Below, piece by piece: positions 28,215 through 37,422 of a stretch of 64,000 nucleotides of DNA; the first letter of the stretch is position 1, and every line of letters begins with the position of its first letter. Source of the DNA: Anaerolineaceae bacterium (GTDB taxonomy: Bacteria; Chloroflexota; Anaerolineae; Anaerolineales; Anaerolineaceae); assembly GCA_029975475.1 (NCBI GenBank), contig JARKPB010000008.1, forward strand, positions 558,001 to 622,000. Reading direction: 5' to 3'. Under the pieces are notes generated by a model. The model was not told where the DNA came from and ran no database searches. It was given only the letters and a program-made list of their open reading frames with translations. A program made the translations under genes and the position numbers.

Positions 28215-29636
28215 TTATTCCAGACCGACGATTTTTAATCCGTCTTTGAGGATTTGCTGAACGCTTTCCTTCCTGGTCGTTTCGCAGTAAACCCGGATAA
28301 TCGGTTCGGTGCCGGAGAACCGGATCAGCATCCATCCGCCGTCTTCCAATTTAAATTTGAAACCATCGGTTGTGTCCAGACCTATGCATTTAATACCGCC
28401 AATGGTTGCGGGATTCGCGGAAAGGATCATGGCTTCTTTCGCCTGGCGATCCCCTTTGAAGCTGCGGTCGACCCGATCGTAGTAGTGCGGTCCGACGATT
28501 GAAAACAGGTGCGCCAGCAATTGCGAAGGTGATTTTTTAAGCTTTACCATCAGATCAAGGAAGAAAAGCCCTCCCAGAATGCCGTCTCGCTCGGGAACAT
28601 TTCCGCGGAATGCGTACCCGCCTGATTCTTCCCCGCCGATCATGGCGTTTAATTCGAGCATCTTCGGGGCGACATATTTGAACCCTACCCCGGTTTCAAC
28701 AACTGGGACATTATAGATTTTGCCCAGTTTTTCGAGCATGCTGGTCGTGGACAGGGTCTTTACAATCGCTCCGCGTTCTTTTCTCACTTCAAGTAAATAA
28801 TACGCCAGCAAAGCGTAAACCTGAAGCTGGTTGATGAAAACTCCGTTTTCGTCCCCGATTCCAACCCGGTCGGCATCCCCATCCGTGATGATTAAAACAT
28901 CCGCCTTTTTCTCAAGCGTGGTTTGAAGGCCGACATTGATGTTCGGCGGAATCGGTTCTGGGCGCTTCATCTCCGGAAAAATCGGGTTGCGTTGATTGTG
29001 GATTTCAATCACTTCCAGGTTACCGCCTGAAAGCAGGCGCGTGAACCAGCCCGCGCCGTTGCCCCACATGGCATCTACCAGCACCTTGAGGCCGGACTCT
29101 CGAATGGGTCCAAGATCAATCAAATCATTGAGATGCTGGATGTAAGCCGGGGCCGGGTCAAATATTTTGATCAAACCTTTCGCTTCCGCATCGGAAAAAG
29201 GCATCGCCCGAACGTCAGCCGGGCTGTCCGGGATCAGATTCTCGATTTGCTTCAATCCTTCAGGAGGGATCGCGCCGCCGTTTTCATCGCGCACCTTAAA
29301 GCCGTTATCTGTGGGAGGATTATGGGATGCGGTGATGTTGATCGCGCCGGCCGCTTTCAGGTTGACTACCGAAAATGCGATGACCGGAGTAGGGGTTGCG
29401 CCGTCCGTAAGGTGGACGTTCAAACCATTGCCCGCCATCACCTCTGCCGCCGCCCTGGCAAATTCTTCAGATAAGAACCGCTTATCATGGCCGATCACGA
29501 TCCACTGGCCAGTTTTTCCCTGTTTAACCAGGTAACTGGCAAAACCCTGCGCGGCCCGGCGCACATTTGCGAAAGTGTAATCATGAGCGATTGCTCCGCG
29601 CCAACCATCCGTACCAAAAATGATGTCTTTGGCCAT
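28215..29636 (-). CDS. Phosphoglucomutase/phosphomannomutase
   Basis: 473 aa alpha-D-phosphohexomutase. [15 protein letters not shown] is the N-terminal substrate loop; [11 protein letters not shown] holds the phosphoserine; [14 protein letters not shown] binds Mg; [19 protein letters not shown] is the sugar loop; [15 protein letters not shown] closes the phosphate site. It interconverts hexose 1- and 6-phosphates for glycan precursors. The first codon is followed by a tight operon with tatD and the prenyl synthase. Confidence 0.93.
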   Translation of the reverse strand: MAKDIIFGTDGWRGAIAHDYTFANVRRAAQGFASYLVKQGKTGQWIVIGHDKRFLSEEFARAAAEVMAGNGLNVHLTDGATPTPVIAFSVVNLKAAGAINITASHNPPTDNGFKVRDENGGAIPPEGLKQIENLIPDSPADVRAMPFSDAEAKGLIKIFDPAPAYIQHLNDLIDLGPIRESGLKVLVDAMWGNGAGWFTRLLSGGNLEVIEIHNQRNPIFPEMKRPEPIPPNINVGLQTTLEKKADVLIITDGDADRVGIGDENGVFINQLQVYALLAYYLLEVRKERGAIVKTLSTTSMLEKLGKIYNVPVVETGVGFKYVAPKMLELNAMIGGEESGGYAFRGNVPERDGILGGLFFLDLMVKLKKSPSQLLAHLFSIVGPHYYDRVDRSFKGDRQAKEAMILSANPATIGGIKCIGLDTTDGFKFKLEDGGWMLIRFSGTEPIIRVYCETTRKESVQQILKDGLKIVGLE

Positions 29637-29721
29637 GGTATTCCTCCCAGCAAGATTGATTGAAGCAATTATATCAGGTCAACCTTGATGCTTCAAACTT
29701 CCAAACCGGACAATTTTTAGG

Positions 29722-29730
29722 TGCTATAAT
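29722..29730 (+). promoter_or_regulatory. Extended -10 promoter for the cysteine desulfurase/mnmA operon
   Basis: TGCTATAAT at 29722-29730 is a TGn-TATAAT extended -10 element. No convincing -35 lies at the usual distance. It is 20 bases before the ATG, with GGAGG between. Confidence 0.6.
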
Positions 29731-29750
29731 CGTTATTCGCTGGAGGTTCG

Positions 29751-30914
29751 ATGACGAATACCGGAGCATATACTTATCTCGATTACGCTGCATCTACTCC
29801 ACTTGATCCCAGAGTACTGGATGCCATGCGGCCATATTTTTTGGATCATTTCGGGAATGCATCATCGATTCATCGGCTGGGCCAGGTTGCTGAAGCTGCA
29901 ATCTCTGAGGCGAGAGAGGTTATCTCCGCTTTGCTTGGCGGTGAGGAATGCCAGCTCATTTTTACAAGTGGAGGGACGGAAAGTGATAACCTTGCGCTGC
30001 GCGGAATCATTGACGCCTGGACGTCTCCGGGTCTGCCCCGGATTCTGACCACTCCGGTTGAACATTCTGCGGTGCTTGGCACAGCCCGCCATCTGGCTGA
30101 TCAAGGCCGGTGCGCGCTCGATTTGCTTCCGGTGGATCGTTACGGGATGGTTGCTCCCGATGATGTCAGGCGGGCTATCCGAAAAGATACTGCACTGGTA
30201 TCCGTTATCTACGCAAATAATGAAGTTGGCACGATTAATCCGATACAGGAGATTGGCCAGATTTGTAGAGAGATGGGAATTCCGTTTCACACCGATGCCG
30301 TTCAGGCTGCGGCACATCTCCCGATCAATATCCATGATGAGAATATCGATCTTTTATCTCTTGGCGCCCATAAGTTTTACGGTCCGAAAGGGGTCGGGGC
30401 GCTGTTTGTCAATCACCGCCTTCGCCTGACGGCGCAAATCAGCGGCGGAAAGCAGGAAATGGGAATGCGGGCAGGTTCAAGCCCGACGCCGTTAATTGTT
30501 GGCCTGGCGGAGGCTTTGAAAATCTCCCGCCTTGATTTGACAAGCCGCAATTCTAATTTTGCAGAGATGCGCGGCTGGTTGATCGATCAGGTACTCCAAA
30601 AGGTGGATCGGGCTGTCCTGACAGGACACCCGGTGTTCCGCCTGCCCAACCACGCCAGTTTTGCATTTCAGCAGGTGGACGGCAGCCGTCTATTAATGCT
30701 GCTGGACGCGCGCGGTTTCGCCTGTTCTTCCGGATCGGCCTGCAAGGTTGGTACCCCGGCGCCTTCTGAAGTGCTAACTTCAATGGGGTTCACTAAAGAT
30801 TGGGCGCTGGGCGGATTGAGAGTGACGGTTGGGAAAGATACGCGCGATGACGACCTGGAACGTTTTGCCGCAGTACTGCCAGAACTGATTAACGCAGCCA
30901 GGAGGTCTGATTAA
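29751..30914 (+). CDS. Cysteine desulfurase (NifS/IscS family)
   Basis: 387 aa PLP enzyme. YLDYAASTPLDPRVLDAM is the NifS start; LSLGAHKFYGPKG contains the PLP Lys; FACSSGSACKVGTPAPSEVL contains the catalytic Cys. It supplies persulfide sulfur. The stop overlaps the mnmA ATG, so its sulfur most likely goes to tRNA 2-thiouridine synthesis. GGAGG precedes ATG 29751. Confidence 0.94.
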   Translation: MTNTGAYTYLDYAASTPLDPRVLDAMRPYFLDHFGNASSIHRLGQVAEAAISEAREVISALLGGEECQLIFTSGGTESDNLALRGIIDAWTSPGLPRILTTPVEHSAVLGTARHLADQGRCALDLLPVDRYGMVAPDDVRRAIRKDTALVSVIYANNEVGTINPIQEIGQICREMGIPFHTDAVQAAAHLPINIHDENIDLLSLGAHKFYGPKGVGALFVNHRLRLTAQISGGKQEMGMRAGSSPTPLIVGLAEALKISRLDLTSRNSNFAEMRGWLIDQVLQKVDRAVLTGHPVFRLPNHASFAFQQVDGSRLLMLLDARGFACSSGSACKVGTPAPSEVLTSMGFTKDWALGGLRVTVGKDTRDDDLERFAAVLPELINAARRSD

Positions 30915-31984
30915 TGCGCGCGGTTGTCGCCATGAGCGGCGGTGTGGATTCTTCGGTCGCGGCTGCTTTGATGGTTAAGGCGGGATATGAAGTCATTGGG
31001 GTGATGCTGCGCCTCTGGAATCAGACGAATAAAGAAGACGAAAACCGCTGCTGCACCCCGGAAGCGGTCGCCATGGCCCGCAGAGTTGCCGCGCGGCTGG
31101 GAATCCCATTCCATGTGCTGGATGCCCGACTGACTTTCTATAAAAATATCGTCGAATCATTTATAGATGAATACTCCCAGGGTTTAACCCCGAATCCTTG
31201 TATTCGCTGTAACCAGCGGATCCGCTGGGGTTTTTTGTTAGACCAGGCCAGAGCCATGGGGGCTGATGTATTTGTGACCGGGCATTATGCCCGGGTTGAT
31301 CTTCAGGACGGGCATCCGGTGTTAAGGAAAGGGATTGATCCAACCAAGGATCAGTCGTATGTTCTGGCGGGATTAAGCCAGCAGCAGCTCGCTTTCACGC
31401 TACTGCCGGTTGGCGACTACACCAAAGCCCAGATTCGTCAAATCGCGGCAGAACAAAATTTTGAAGTTGCCAGCAGACCGGACAGTCAGGATTTGTGTTT
31501 TCTGGGCAGCCAGGATTACCGTGAGTTTATCGCCAGTTTTCAGCCGGATTCGCCCGGATTTTCTCCAGGAAAGATTGTGGATTTGGCTGGTAATATCCTT
31601 GGTGATCACGAGGGACTGATCCACTACACAATTGGCCAGCGAAAAGGGATAAAGGTCTCTGCTGCGCAGCCGTATTATGTAATTCGGAAAGATTACTCTT
31701 CCAATCAACTTGTGGTTGGCCAAATTGAGCATGCAGGGATTCATTCGTTTATGCTTGACTCGCTCAACTGGTTGGGCCGCCAGGCTCCGCAGGAAGTTCC
31801 CGGGCTGACCGCGATGGTTCGTTACCGCTCGAAGGAACTTCCGGTTCGGAGCCTCACACCGCAGCAGGCTGGCTTATGGAGGACCGAACTGGAATATTCG
31901 CAAGCGGGGATTGCTCCGGGGCAGCTGTGCGTATTTTACAAAGGCGACCAGGTCATGGGCAGCGGGAGGATCCTCCGGGTATAA
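30914..31984 (+). CDS. mnmA: tRNA-specific 2-thiouridylase MnmA
   Basis: 356 aa. The PP-loop SGGVDSSVAAALM activates U34 of tRNA with ATP. NPCIRCNQRIRWGFLL holds the first catalytic Cys and FLGSQDYREFIA is in the usual second active-site region (DSQDLCFLG holds the second Cys). It thiolates the wobble uridine of Glu, Gln and Lys tRNAs. It is translationally coupled to the cysteine desulfurase. Confidence 0.95.
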   Translation: MRAVVAMSGGVDSSVAAALMVKAGYEVIGVMLRLWNQTNKEDENRCCTPEAVAMARRVAARLGIPFHVLDARLTFYKNIVESFIDEYSQGLTPNPCIRCNQRIRWGFLLDQARAMGADVFVTGHYARVDLQDGHPVLRKGIDPTKDQSYVLAGLSQQQLAFTLLPVGDYTKAQIRQIAAEQNFEVASRPDSQDLCFLGSQDYREFIASFQPDSPGFSPGKIVDLAGNILGDHEGLIHYTIGQRKGIKVSAAQPYYVIRKDYSSNQLVVGQIEHAGIHSFMLDSLNWLGRQAPQEVPGLTAMVRYRSKELPVRSLTPQQAGLWRTELEYSQAGIAPGQLCVFYKGDQVMGSGRILRV

Positions 31985-32006
31985 TGAGTATTCCGATGGA
32001 GGAGTT

Positions 32007-32306
32007 ATGCCGGGCTTTATCTTGGGTTTTGTTATTGCGACAATGATCGGCGCAGGTTTTCACCTCTGGAGGGGGGGAGGACCGGGCAGGTTATTTTTCT
32101 ATTTGGTCTTATCCTGGGTGGGGTTCGCCCTCGGGCATTTTTTGGCGGAAATGCTTGCCTGGAATTTTCTTCGGGTAGGCTCAGTAAATTTAGGTCTGGC
32201 GGTAATCAGCGCGGTTTTGTTTTTGCTGCTTGGCGCCTGGCTTGGAAAATCCTCCGGCAAAGACGAACACAAACGGAAATCGTATCCAAAGCCGCTAAAG
32301 AGGTAA
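32007..32306 (+). CDS. Small integral membrane protein of unknown function
   Basis: 99 aa with three hydrophobic segments (GFILGFVIATMIGAGFHLW; LFFYLVLSWVGFALGHFL; LGLAVISAVLFLLLGAWLG) and a basic C-terminal tail. ATG 32007 has GGAGGAG upstream. It lies between mnmA and trmI in the same orientation with short gaps. Function not recognised. Confidence 0.7.
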   Translation: MPGFILGFVIATMIGAGFHLWRGGGPGRLFFYLVLSWVGFALGHFLAEMLAWNFLRVGSVNLGLAVISAVLFLLLGAWLGKSSGKDEHKRKSYPKPLKR

Positions 32307-32307
32307 C

Positions 32308-33177
32308 ATGACCTGGAATCGTTACGGCGCGACCCCGCAGGACGGCGACCTTGTCCAACTGGTTGGACTGCGCCACAAACACTTTTTGATCACATTAAAA
32401 ACTGGCGGCGAGTTTCAAACCCACCGCGGGGTGATCAAGCATGATGATCTCATTGGCAAGCCGTGGGGATCTCAAGTTTTCAGCCACAACGGCAGCCCGT
32501 TTTTTATCTTACAGCCCAGTTTCAGTGATTTATTGAAATATACGCCGCGGGCGACTCAAATCATGTATCCAAAGGATATTGGGTTTATCTTGCTTTCCAT
32601 GGGAATTGGCGTTGGCAGCACGGTGCTGGAAGCCGGAACCGGCTCGGGGTCATTAACTGCCGCATTTGCCAATGCCGTCGGGGATGAAGGCAAAGTCTTC
32701 TCTTATGATGTGAAAGAGGCTACCCAGAAGATCGCGATCAAAAACCTTGAGAAACTCGGACTGGCACAGCGCGTTTCTTTTAAGGTTCGGGATATCGAGG
32801 AAGGTTTTGACGAGAGCAATGTTGATGCGGTTTTTCTGGATGTCCCCAATCCTTTTGATTACCTGCGGCAGGTACGCGCTGCGATGAAAACTGGAGGCTT
32901 TTTTGGGACCTTGCTGCCGACCTACAATCAGGTGGCAACGCTGATCAATGCCCTTCGCCAGGCTGATTTTGGCTTTATTGATGTCTGCGAGATCTTCTTG
33001 CGCTATTTCAAAGCGGAACCGCAGCGGCTGCGGCCAACCGACCGCATGGTGGCGCATACTGGTTTCTTGATTTTTGCGCGGCCGATGATCATTGACCATT
33101 CCATCCTTGAAGGCGCTGAAATCATTGCCGCCGGCGCCAGCGCAGATGATGATGATGACAACCAACCCCCTTACTGA
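32308..33177 (+). CDS. trmI: tRNA (adenine(58)-N1)-methyltransferase TrmI
   Basis: 289 aa. GDLVQLVGLRHKHFLITLKTGGEFQTHRGVIKHDDLIGKPWGSQV is the TrmI N-terminal domain. VLEAGTGSGSLTAAFANAVG is the SAM site and VDAVFLDVPNPFDYL is the catalytic D-P-P-like motif (DVPNP). It methylates A58 in the T-loop of tRNA. The C-terminal tail is acidic (ADDDDDN), coded by GAT repeats that overlap the next start. Confidence 0.93.
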   Translation: MTWNRYGATPQDGDLVQLVGLRHKHFLITLKTGGEFQTHRGVIKHDDLIGKPWGSQVFSHNGSPFFILQPSFSDLLKYTPRATQIMYPKDIGFILLSMGIGVGSTVLEAGTGSGSLTAAFANAVGDEGKVFSYDVKEATQKIAIKNLEKLGLAQRVSFKVRDIEEGFDESNVDAVFLDVPNPFDYLRQVRAAMKTGGFFGTLLPTYNQVATLINALRQADFGFIDVCEIFLRYFKAEPQRLRPTDRMVAHTGFLIFARPMIIDHSILEGAEIIAAGASADDDDDNQPPY

Positions 33178-33745
33178 AGAAAAATTACGGGCGCTGTTTC
33201 AACCAACCGCTGATCTCTGGTCATCTTATCCGCACCCTGACCAGTATAAAAAGGCTGCCGTGCTTTTGCTGCTCGCCAAAAACGCAGACGGCTGGGCGAT
33301 ATTATTTACCCGCAGGACTGAAAGCGTTCAGAACCACAAAGGACAGGTGGCATTTCCCGGCGGGGGAATGGAGGAAGCGGATAAGAATCTGGTTGAAACG
33401 GCTCTGAGGGAAGCAAGAGAGGAAATCGGTATCAATCTGTCGCAGATTGAAGTACTGGGAAAGCTTCCGCCGTTCCCAACCATTTCAAATTTTGTCATTT
33501 ATCCTGTGGTCGCGCTCTATAACGGGCAAAATGAGTTTGTACTCTCCACGGATGAAGTGGTGAATGTCTTTTATATCCCCATCACCTGGCTGGACGATCC
33601 CGAGAACTGGTATGAATCTCCATACGTCCTGCGCAACGGGAAAATGGAAAAAGTTATCCATTATAAGGAGTATGCCGGCGAGAATTTATGGGGAATAACC
33701 GCCCGAATTGTCCATCAATTATTAGCTGAATTAAGAAAAGGATAA
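33146..33745 (+). CDS. Nudix hydrolase, NudL/CoA pyrophosphatase type
   Basis: About 199 aa. FTRRTESVQNHKGQVAFPGGGMEEAD is the NudL/UPF0035 signature, and GGGMEEADKNLVETALREAREEIGI is the Nudix box. Members cleave coenzyme A or similar dinucleotides. Four consecutive in-frame ATG codons (33146-33157) overlap the trmI 3' end, so the exact start is ambiguous; there is no ribosome site, which suggests translational coupling to trmI. Confidence 0.87.
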   Translation: MMMMTTNPLTEEKLRALFQPTADLWSSYPHPDQYKKAAVLLLLAKNADGWAILFTRRTESVQNHKGQVAFPGGGMEEADKNLVETALREAREEIGINLSQIEVLGKLPPFPTISNFVIYPVVALYNGQNEFVLSTDEVVNVFYIPITWLDDPENWYESPYVLRNGKMEKVIHYKEYAGENLWGITARIVHQLLAELRKG

Positions 33746-33748
33746 CAA

Positions 33749-33786
33749 AACAGGCTGCGCAGAAAATATCTGGGCAGCCTGTTTTT
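33749..33786 (+). terminator. Terminator after the Nudix gene (bidirectional use possible)
   Basis: AACAGGCTGC/GCAGCCTGTT stem with a 15-base loop region and TTTTT. It lies between convergent genes. Confidence 0.8.
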
Positions 33787-33806
33787 GCTTCATCCAAAGA
33801 AAGCGG

Positions 33807-34442
33807 TTATTCTTCGATTTCTTCTTTCTTGCCGCGTTCAATCACTTCTGGCTCGGCCGAGGTCGTTTCTTCTTCGACGATTTCTTCCTCGCCGCCAGCG
33901 GTAACGATCGCGATCATCTCATTCGGGTCGCTGAGCAGCGTGACCTTATTGCTGATTTGCAGGTCTTTTACATGGATTGCCGCGCCAATCGTTTCAAGCA
34001 CAGAGACATCCACAACAAATTTTTCGGGCAGATCCTGCGGCAGGGCTTCGACTTCAACTTCACTGACACCGTAGACGATGATGCCGTTGAAATCTTTGAC
34101 CGCTGGCGCGGTGCCTACGAGTTCAATCCCCACTGAAGTGCGGATCTTTTCTGTCAGCGAAACGACCTGAAAGTCAACGTGCAGATAGGTCCCTTTGAGA
34201 TAGTCCCGTTGTTTCTCGCGCACCAGAGCAGCGTGCTCTTTGCCATCCAGAAGAATGGTGACGATACTGGATGATGTGGCAGTATTGAGGATTTTACTGG
34301 TGGAGTGCGCATCCATCGAAATCGGGGTTGGCTCAAAATTATGACCGTACAGCACGCCCGGGAGCAATCCCTGGCGGCGCAGCGCGCCAACCTGTTTTCC
34401 TGTAACTGTTCGTCTGGTGGCTTCAATAACCTGTTTTGACAT
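33807..34442 (-). CDS. rplY: 50S ribosomal protein L25, long (Ctc) form
   Basis: 211 aa. IEATRRTVTGKQVGALRRQGLLPGVLYG is the 5S rRNA-binding N-terminal domain, and the C-terminal TL5 domain includes FNGIIVYGVSEVEVEALPQDLPEKFVVDVS. The end is a Glu-rich tail. It binds 5S rRNA at the central protuberance. It is a single gene here without pth next to it. Confidence 0.95.
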   Translation of the reverse strand: MSKQVIEATRRTVTGKQVGALRRQGLLPGVLYGHNFEPTPISMDAHSTSKILNTATSSSIVTILLDGKEHAALVREKQRDYLKGTYLHVDFQVVSLTEKIRTSVGIELVGTAPAVKDFNGIIVYGVSEVEVEALPQDLPEKFVVDVSVLETIGAAIHVKDLQISNKVTLLSDPNEMIAIVTAGGEEEIVEEETTSAEPEVIERGKKEEIEE

Positions 34443-34516
34443 TTCCTTTTCCTCGAGCGCCTCTCTCCCGCTTACCGGGATACCTTCGCTCTATTTTTAT
34501 TCGGCTTTCGCCGGGA

Positions 34517-34981
34517 TTAACGATTCTTTTTCAGCAAACTGAAAATACCCGCAACGGCTCCGAAAGCAGCACCTGCCAGTAAACCGACCATTACCAGGGA
34601 GCGTTGATCCAGGATGGTTTCGACGTTGCCGTCGATTTTTCCGGCGATGGTGACAATAGAGCTGATTTTACCCGTGCGGATTTCTCGCGCAGCGATGACG
34701 CCCGCTTTGCTGTTGTTGATTTGCGCGGAATTCGCGCTCATCAAAGAAACCCCTGACTCGTTGACCTGGATCTCTTCTCCTTGAAGAGCGACCACCGCAG
34801 ATTGTTTGATCGCCGAGTTCGAAGCCTGCACGGCCATCACGACTGATTCCCGCATGGTGATTTGCTGGGCGGCGATTAACCGTACTGCAGACATTTCGAT
34901 GTCAACGGTCTCTGCTTCAATGGTGTCTAATTTCGTTTCGGAGATACCTTCCGGCATCGTGAACTCAGGTGCATCCGTCAT
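34517..34981 (-). CDS. Hypothetical repetitive protein with a C-terminal membrane helix
   Basis: 154 aa. Residues about 15-120 are a repeated pattern of small and aliphatic residues (VRLIAAQQITMRESVVMAVQASNSAIKQSAVVALQG), as in short beta-solenoids such as bactofilins. A hydrophobic segment (SLVMVGLLAGAAFGAVAGIFSLL) ends in a basic KKNR tail. It may be a membrane-tethered scaffold. I cannot assign a family. Confidence 0.6.
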   Translation of the reverse strand: MTDAPEFTMPEGISETKLDTIEAETVDIEMSAVRLIAAQQITMRESVVMAVQASNSAIKQSAVVALQGEEIQVNESGVSLMSANSAQINNSKAGVIAAREIRTGKISSIVTIAGKIDGNVETILDQRSLVMVGLLAGAAFGAVAGIFSLLKKNR

Positions 34982-35067
34982 CGCAGGCTCCTTTCACGCA
35001 AAAAGCAATTTTACCATCAGAAAATTGAGCGTCAAGACATGCAGCCAGACATTCACCATGAAATTGC

Positions 35068-36561
35068 TTACTCTACCCAGTCCAGTGTTCTGGCGACGGC
35101 TTTTTTCCAGGCTGTATATTTTTCTTCTCGAACAGCAGCTTCCATGCTCGGCCGCCATTCTTTATCTTTACCCCAGTTTGCGATCAATTCTTCGTTGCTC
35201 TGCCAGTAGCCTGTCGCAAGCCCCGCTGCGTAAGCCGCGCCCAGAGCGGTGGTTTCCGAAACCACCGGGCGGATGACCGGCACATTCAGGATGTCCGCCT
35301 GGAACTGCATCAGGAGCTCGTTTACCACCATCCCGCCGTCCACTTTCAGTGATTTCAGATGCACGCCGGAATCAATTTCCATCGCTTCCAGCACTTCGCG
35401 GGTTTGGAAGGCGGTCGCTTCCAGCACGGCTCTGGCAAGATGCCCTTTGTTCGCGTACCTGGTTAATCCGGCGATGACACCCCGCGCGTCTGAACGCCAG
35501 TGCGGCGCGAATAGCCCTGAAAAAGCCGGGACAAAGTACACTCCGCCGTTGTCCTCCACCGAACGCGCCAGGGGTTCGATTTCCGCTGAACTGGCAATAA
35601 TCCCCAGGTTGTCGCGTACCCACTGAACCAGCGCGCCGGCGATGGCGATCGAACCTTCCAGACAGTAGACCGGCGGTTGGCTTTCAAATTGATACCCCAG
35701 GGTGGTAAGCAGGCCGTTCTTGCTTTGCACGATTTCTGTGCCTGTGTTTAACAGCATAAAACACCCGGTACCGTACGTGTTTTTTGCTTCCCCGGGCTGG
35801 TAACAGGTTTGACCGAAAAGCGCTGCTTGTTGGTCGCCCAGGTCTCCGGAAATTGGCACGCCAGGGCAAACCACCTGGCAATACCCGTACACTTTGGAGG
35901 AAGGCTCAATTTTCGGCAGCATGGCAGCCGGGATGTTCATATCGTTTAGGATGTCCTGATCCCACTGCAGGGTTCGCAGGTCCATCAAAAGGGTGCGCGA
36001 AGCGTTGGTCACGTCCGTGATGTGTATGCCGCCGCGAGGCCCGCCAGTCAGGTTCCAGATCAACCAGGTGTCCATATTGCCGAACAGGGCTTCTCCAGCC
36101 TCGGCCTTTTCCCGCAAACCGGGAACGTTTTCCAGCAGCCAGGAGATTTTTGGTCCTGAAAAATAGGTCGCCAGCGGAAGTCCGGTTTTCTGGCGGTACC
36201 GGTCAATCCCATCCGTTCCAGCGAGAGATTTGCAGATCTCATCGGTGCGCGTGTCCTGCCAGACAATCGCGTGGTACAAAGGTTCTCCGGTGTTTTTATC
36301 CCAGACCGCCGCCGTTTCGCGCTGGTTGGTGATGCCGATCGCCTGAATATTGTCCGCGTCAAGTCCGCCGCGAGTCAGAGCGGTTTGCAGAACATTCAAT
36401 GTACTCTGCCAGATTTCACTGGCATCATGTTCGACCCAGCCAGGTTTCGGGAAAATCTGGGAATGTTCTTTCTGAGCCTGAACGATGATTCTGCCGTTAT
36501 GATCAAAAATGATGCAGCGCGTACTGGTCGTCCCCTGGTCAATTGATGCGATGTATTTCAT
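35068..36561 (-). CDS. glpK: Glycerol kinase
   Basis: 497 aa FGGY kinase. [20 protein letters not shown] is the N-terminal phosphate loop; [29 protein letters not shown] and [12 protein letters not shown] are GlpK signatures; [20 protein letters not shown] binds ATP. It makes glycerol 3-phosphate. GGAGGGAACC precedes ATG 36561. Its 5' end overlaps the YqeB-type gene by 23 bases. No glpF or glpD is adjacent. Confidence 0.95.
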   Translation of the reverse strand: MKYIASIDQGTTSTRCIIFDHNGRIIVQAQKEHSQIFPKPGWVEHDASEIWQSTLNVLQTALTRGGLDADNIQAIGITNQRETAAVWDKNTGEPLYHAIVWQDTRTDEICKSLAGTDGIDRYRQKTGLPLATYFSGPKISWLLENVPGLREKAEAGEALFGNMDTWLIWNLTGGPRGGIHITDVTNASRTLLMDLRTLQWDQDILNDMNIPAAMLPKIEPSSKVYGYCQVVCPGVPISGDLGDQQAALFGQTCYQPGEAKNTYGTGCFMLLNTGTEIVQSKNGLLTTLGYQFESQPPVYCLEGSIAIAGALVQWVRDNLGIIASSAEIEPLARSVEDNGGVYFVPAFSGLFAPHWRSDARGVIAGLTRYANKGHLARAVLEATAFQTREVLEAMEIDSGVHLKSLKVDGGMVVNELLMQFQADILNVPVIRPVVSETTALGAAYAAGLATGYWQSNEELIANWGKDKEWRPSMEAAVREEKYTAWKKAVARTLDWVE

Positions 36562-37396
36562 GGTTCCCTCCCGGATGATATAAGTGATGAAAGACGGCTT
36601 GTAATACACCGCCGCCAATTGCTAAGGCTTTATCAGAAATAAACTCGCAGTACTCAGGCCGGTTGCGCGGATCAATATCGGCGAGCTTGGTTCGCCCAGC
36701 GACCGGCTGACCCGGGCGCATTAATCCTCGCAGCACACCGCTGATGGCTGCTTTGATCGGCAAATCATCCACCCGGCCGACCACATCCCCGGCCTCGATA
36801 TGGTCTCCGATCTTTTTTTGGGTGGTAAAGATGCCCGCGGCTGGAGAATGGATCACTCGATCAGCATTCGCCCCCACGATGTCGCCCGGAATACCGGTGT
36901 CGCTTTGAGCGCTGCCTTGATAGTACACTCTGCCCAGGTAATGGCTGCGGTTGGTTTCGATCACAGCGTCCACATCCACGCCGGCGGTGAAGCCTGGGCC
37001 CACGCCAATGGTCAACCTGCCTGGCTGGCGCGCGGTCCCCGTGTTGCGTTTCGCCATAATCGCGTCAACCACTGCAAATGGATTGAGCCCATTTAATATT
37101 TTCGCCTCGGGGTCAACGAAAACAGCGATCTTCCCCTCCCTCATTTGTTGTTCAGCCTGGGCCAGGCTGGTGGTCAGGCGCGCAGTGATCCCTTCTACCT
37201 TGGTTTCGCCCTCGTAAACCGCTTCGGAAAAAGTTACCGTTCGGCGAATGGCTAAAGGGCGAGCGATTTCCGTCATCATCACGCGCAGGCCTGCCCAGAA
37301 GCAGCGGGCAGCGATTCCGCTGGCTTGTTCTCCAGCGCCTTTTATTAAAATCAACGGCCGGAAAACTAAATCAGACTGTTGGGTTTCGTTGGTCAA
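36539..37396 (-). CDS. yqeB: EF2563/YqeB-type selenium-dependent molybdenum hydroxylase system protein
   Basis: 285 aa. [49 protein letters not shown] is the family's Rossmann-like N-terminus, and the C-terminal part has [23 protein letters not shown], a biotinyl-like fold. The family is linked to maturation of Se-dependent molybdenum hydroxylases. Here it is coupled to glpK and no molybdenum hydroxylase gene lies in the window. It starts at TTG 37396 with GAGG upstream. Confidence 0.8.
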   Translation of the reverse strand: MTNETQQSDLVFRPLILIKGAGEQASGIAARCFWAGLRVMMTEIARPLAIRRTVTFSEAVYEGETKVEGITARLTTSLAQAEQQMREGKIAVFVDPEAKILNGLNPFAVVDAIMAKRNTGTARQPGRLTIGVGPGFTAGVDVDAVIETNRSHYLGRVYYQGSAQSDTGIPGDIVGANADRVIHSPAAGIFTTQKKIGDHIEAGDVVGRVDDLPIKAAISGVLRGLMRPGQPVAGRTKLADIDPRNRPEYCEFISDKALAIGGGVLQAVFHHLYHPGGNHEIHRIN

Positions 37397-37416
37397 ATGA
37401 TCCTCGATGCTATAAT
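37389..37416 (+). promoter_or_regulatory. Promoter of the M1-like peptidase gene, leaderless geometry
   Basis: TTGGTC (37389-37394), a 16-base spacer and TGCTATAAT (box at 37411-37416). The ATG at 37423 is seven bases after the -10, so transcription should begin at the start codon. Confidence 0.6.
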
Positions 37417-37422
37417 TTCGAT

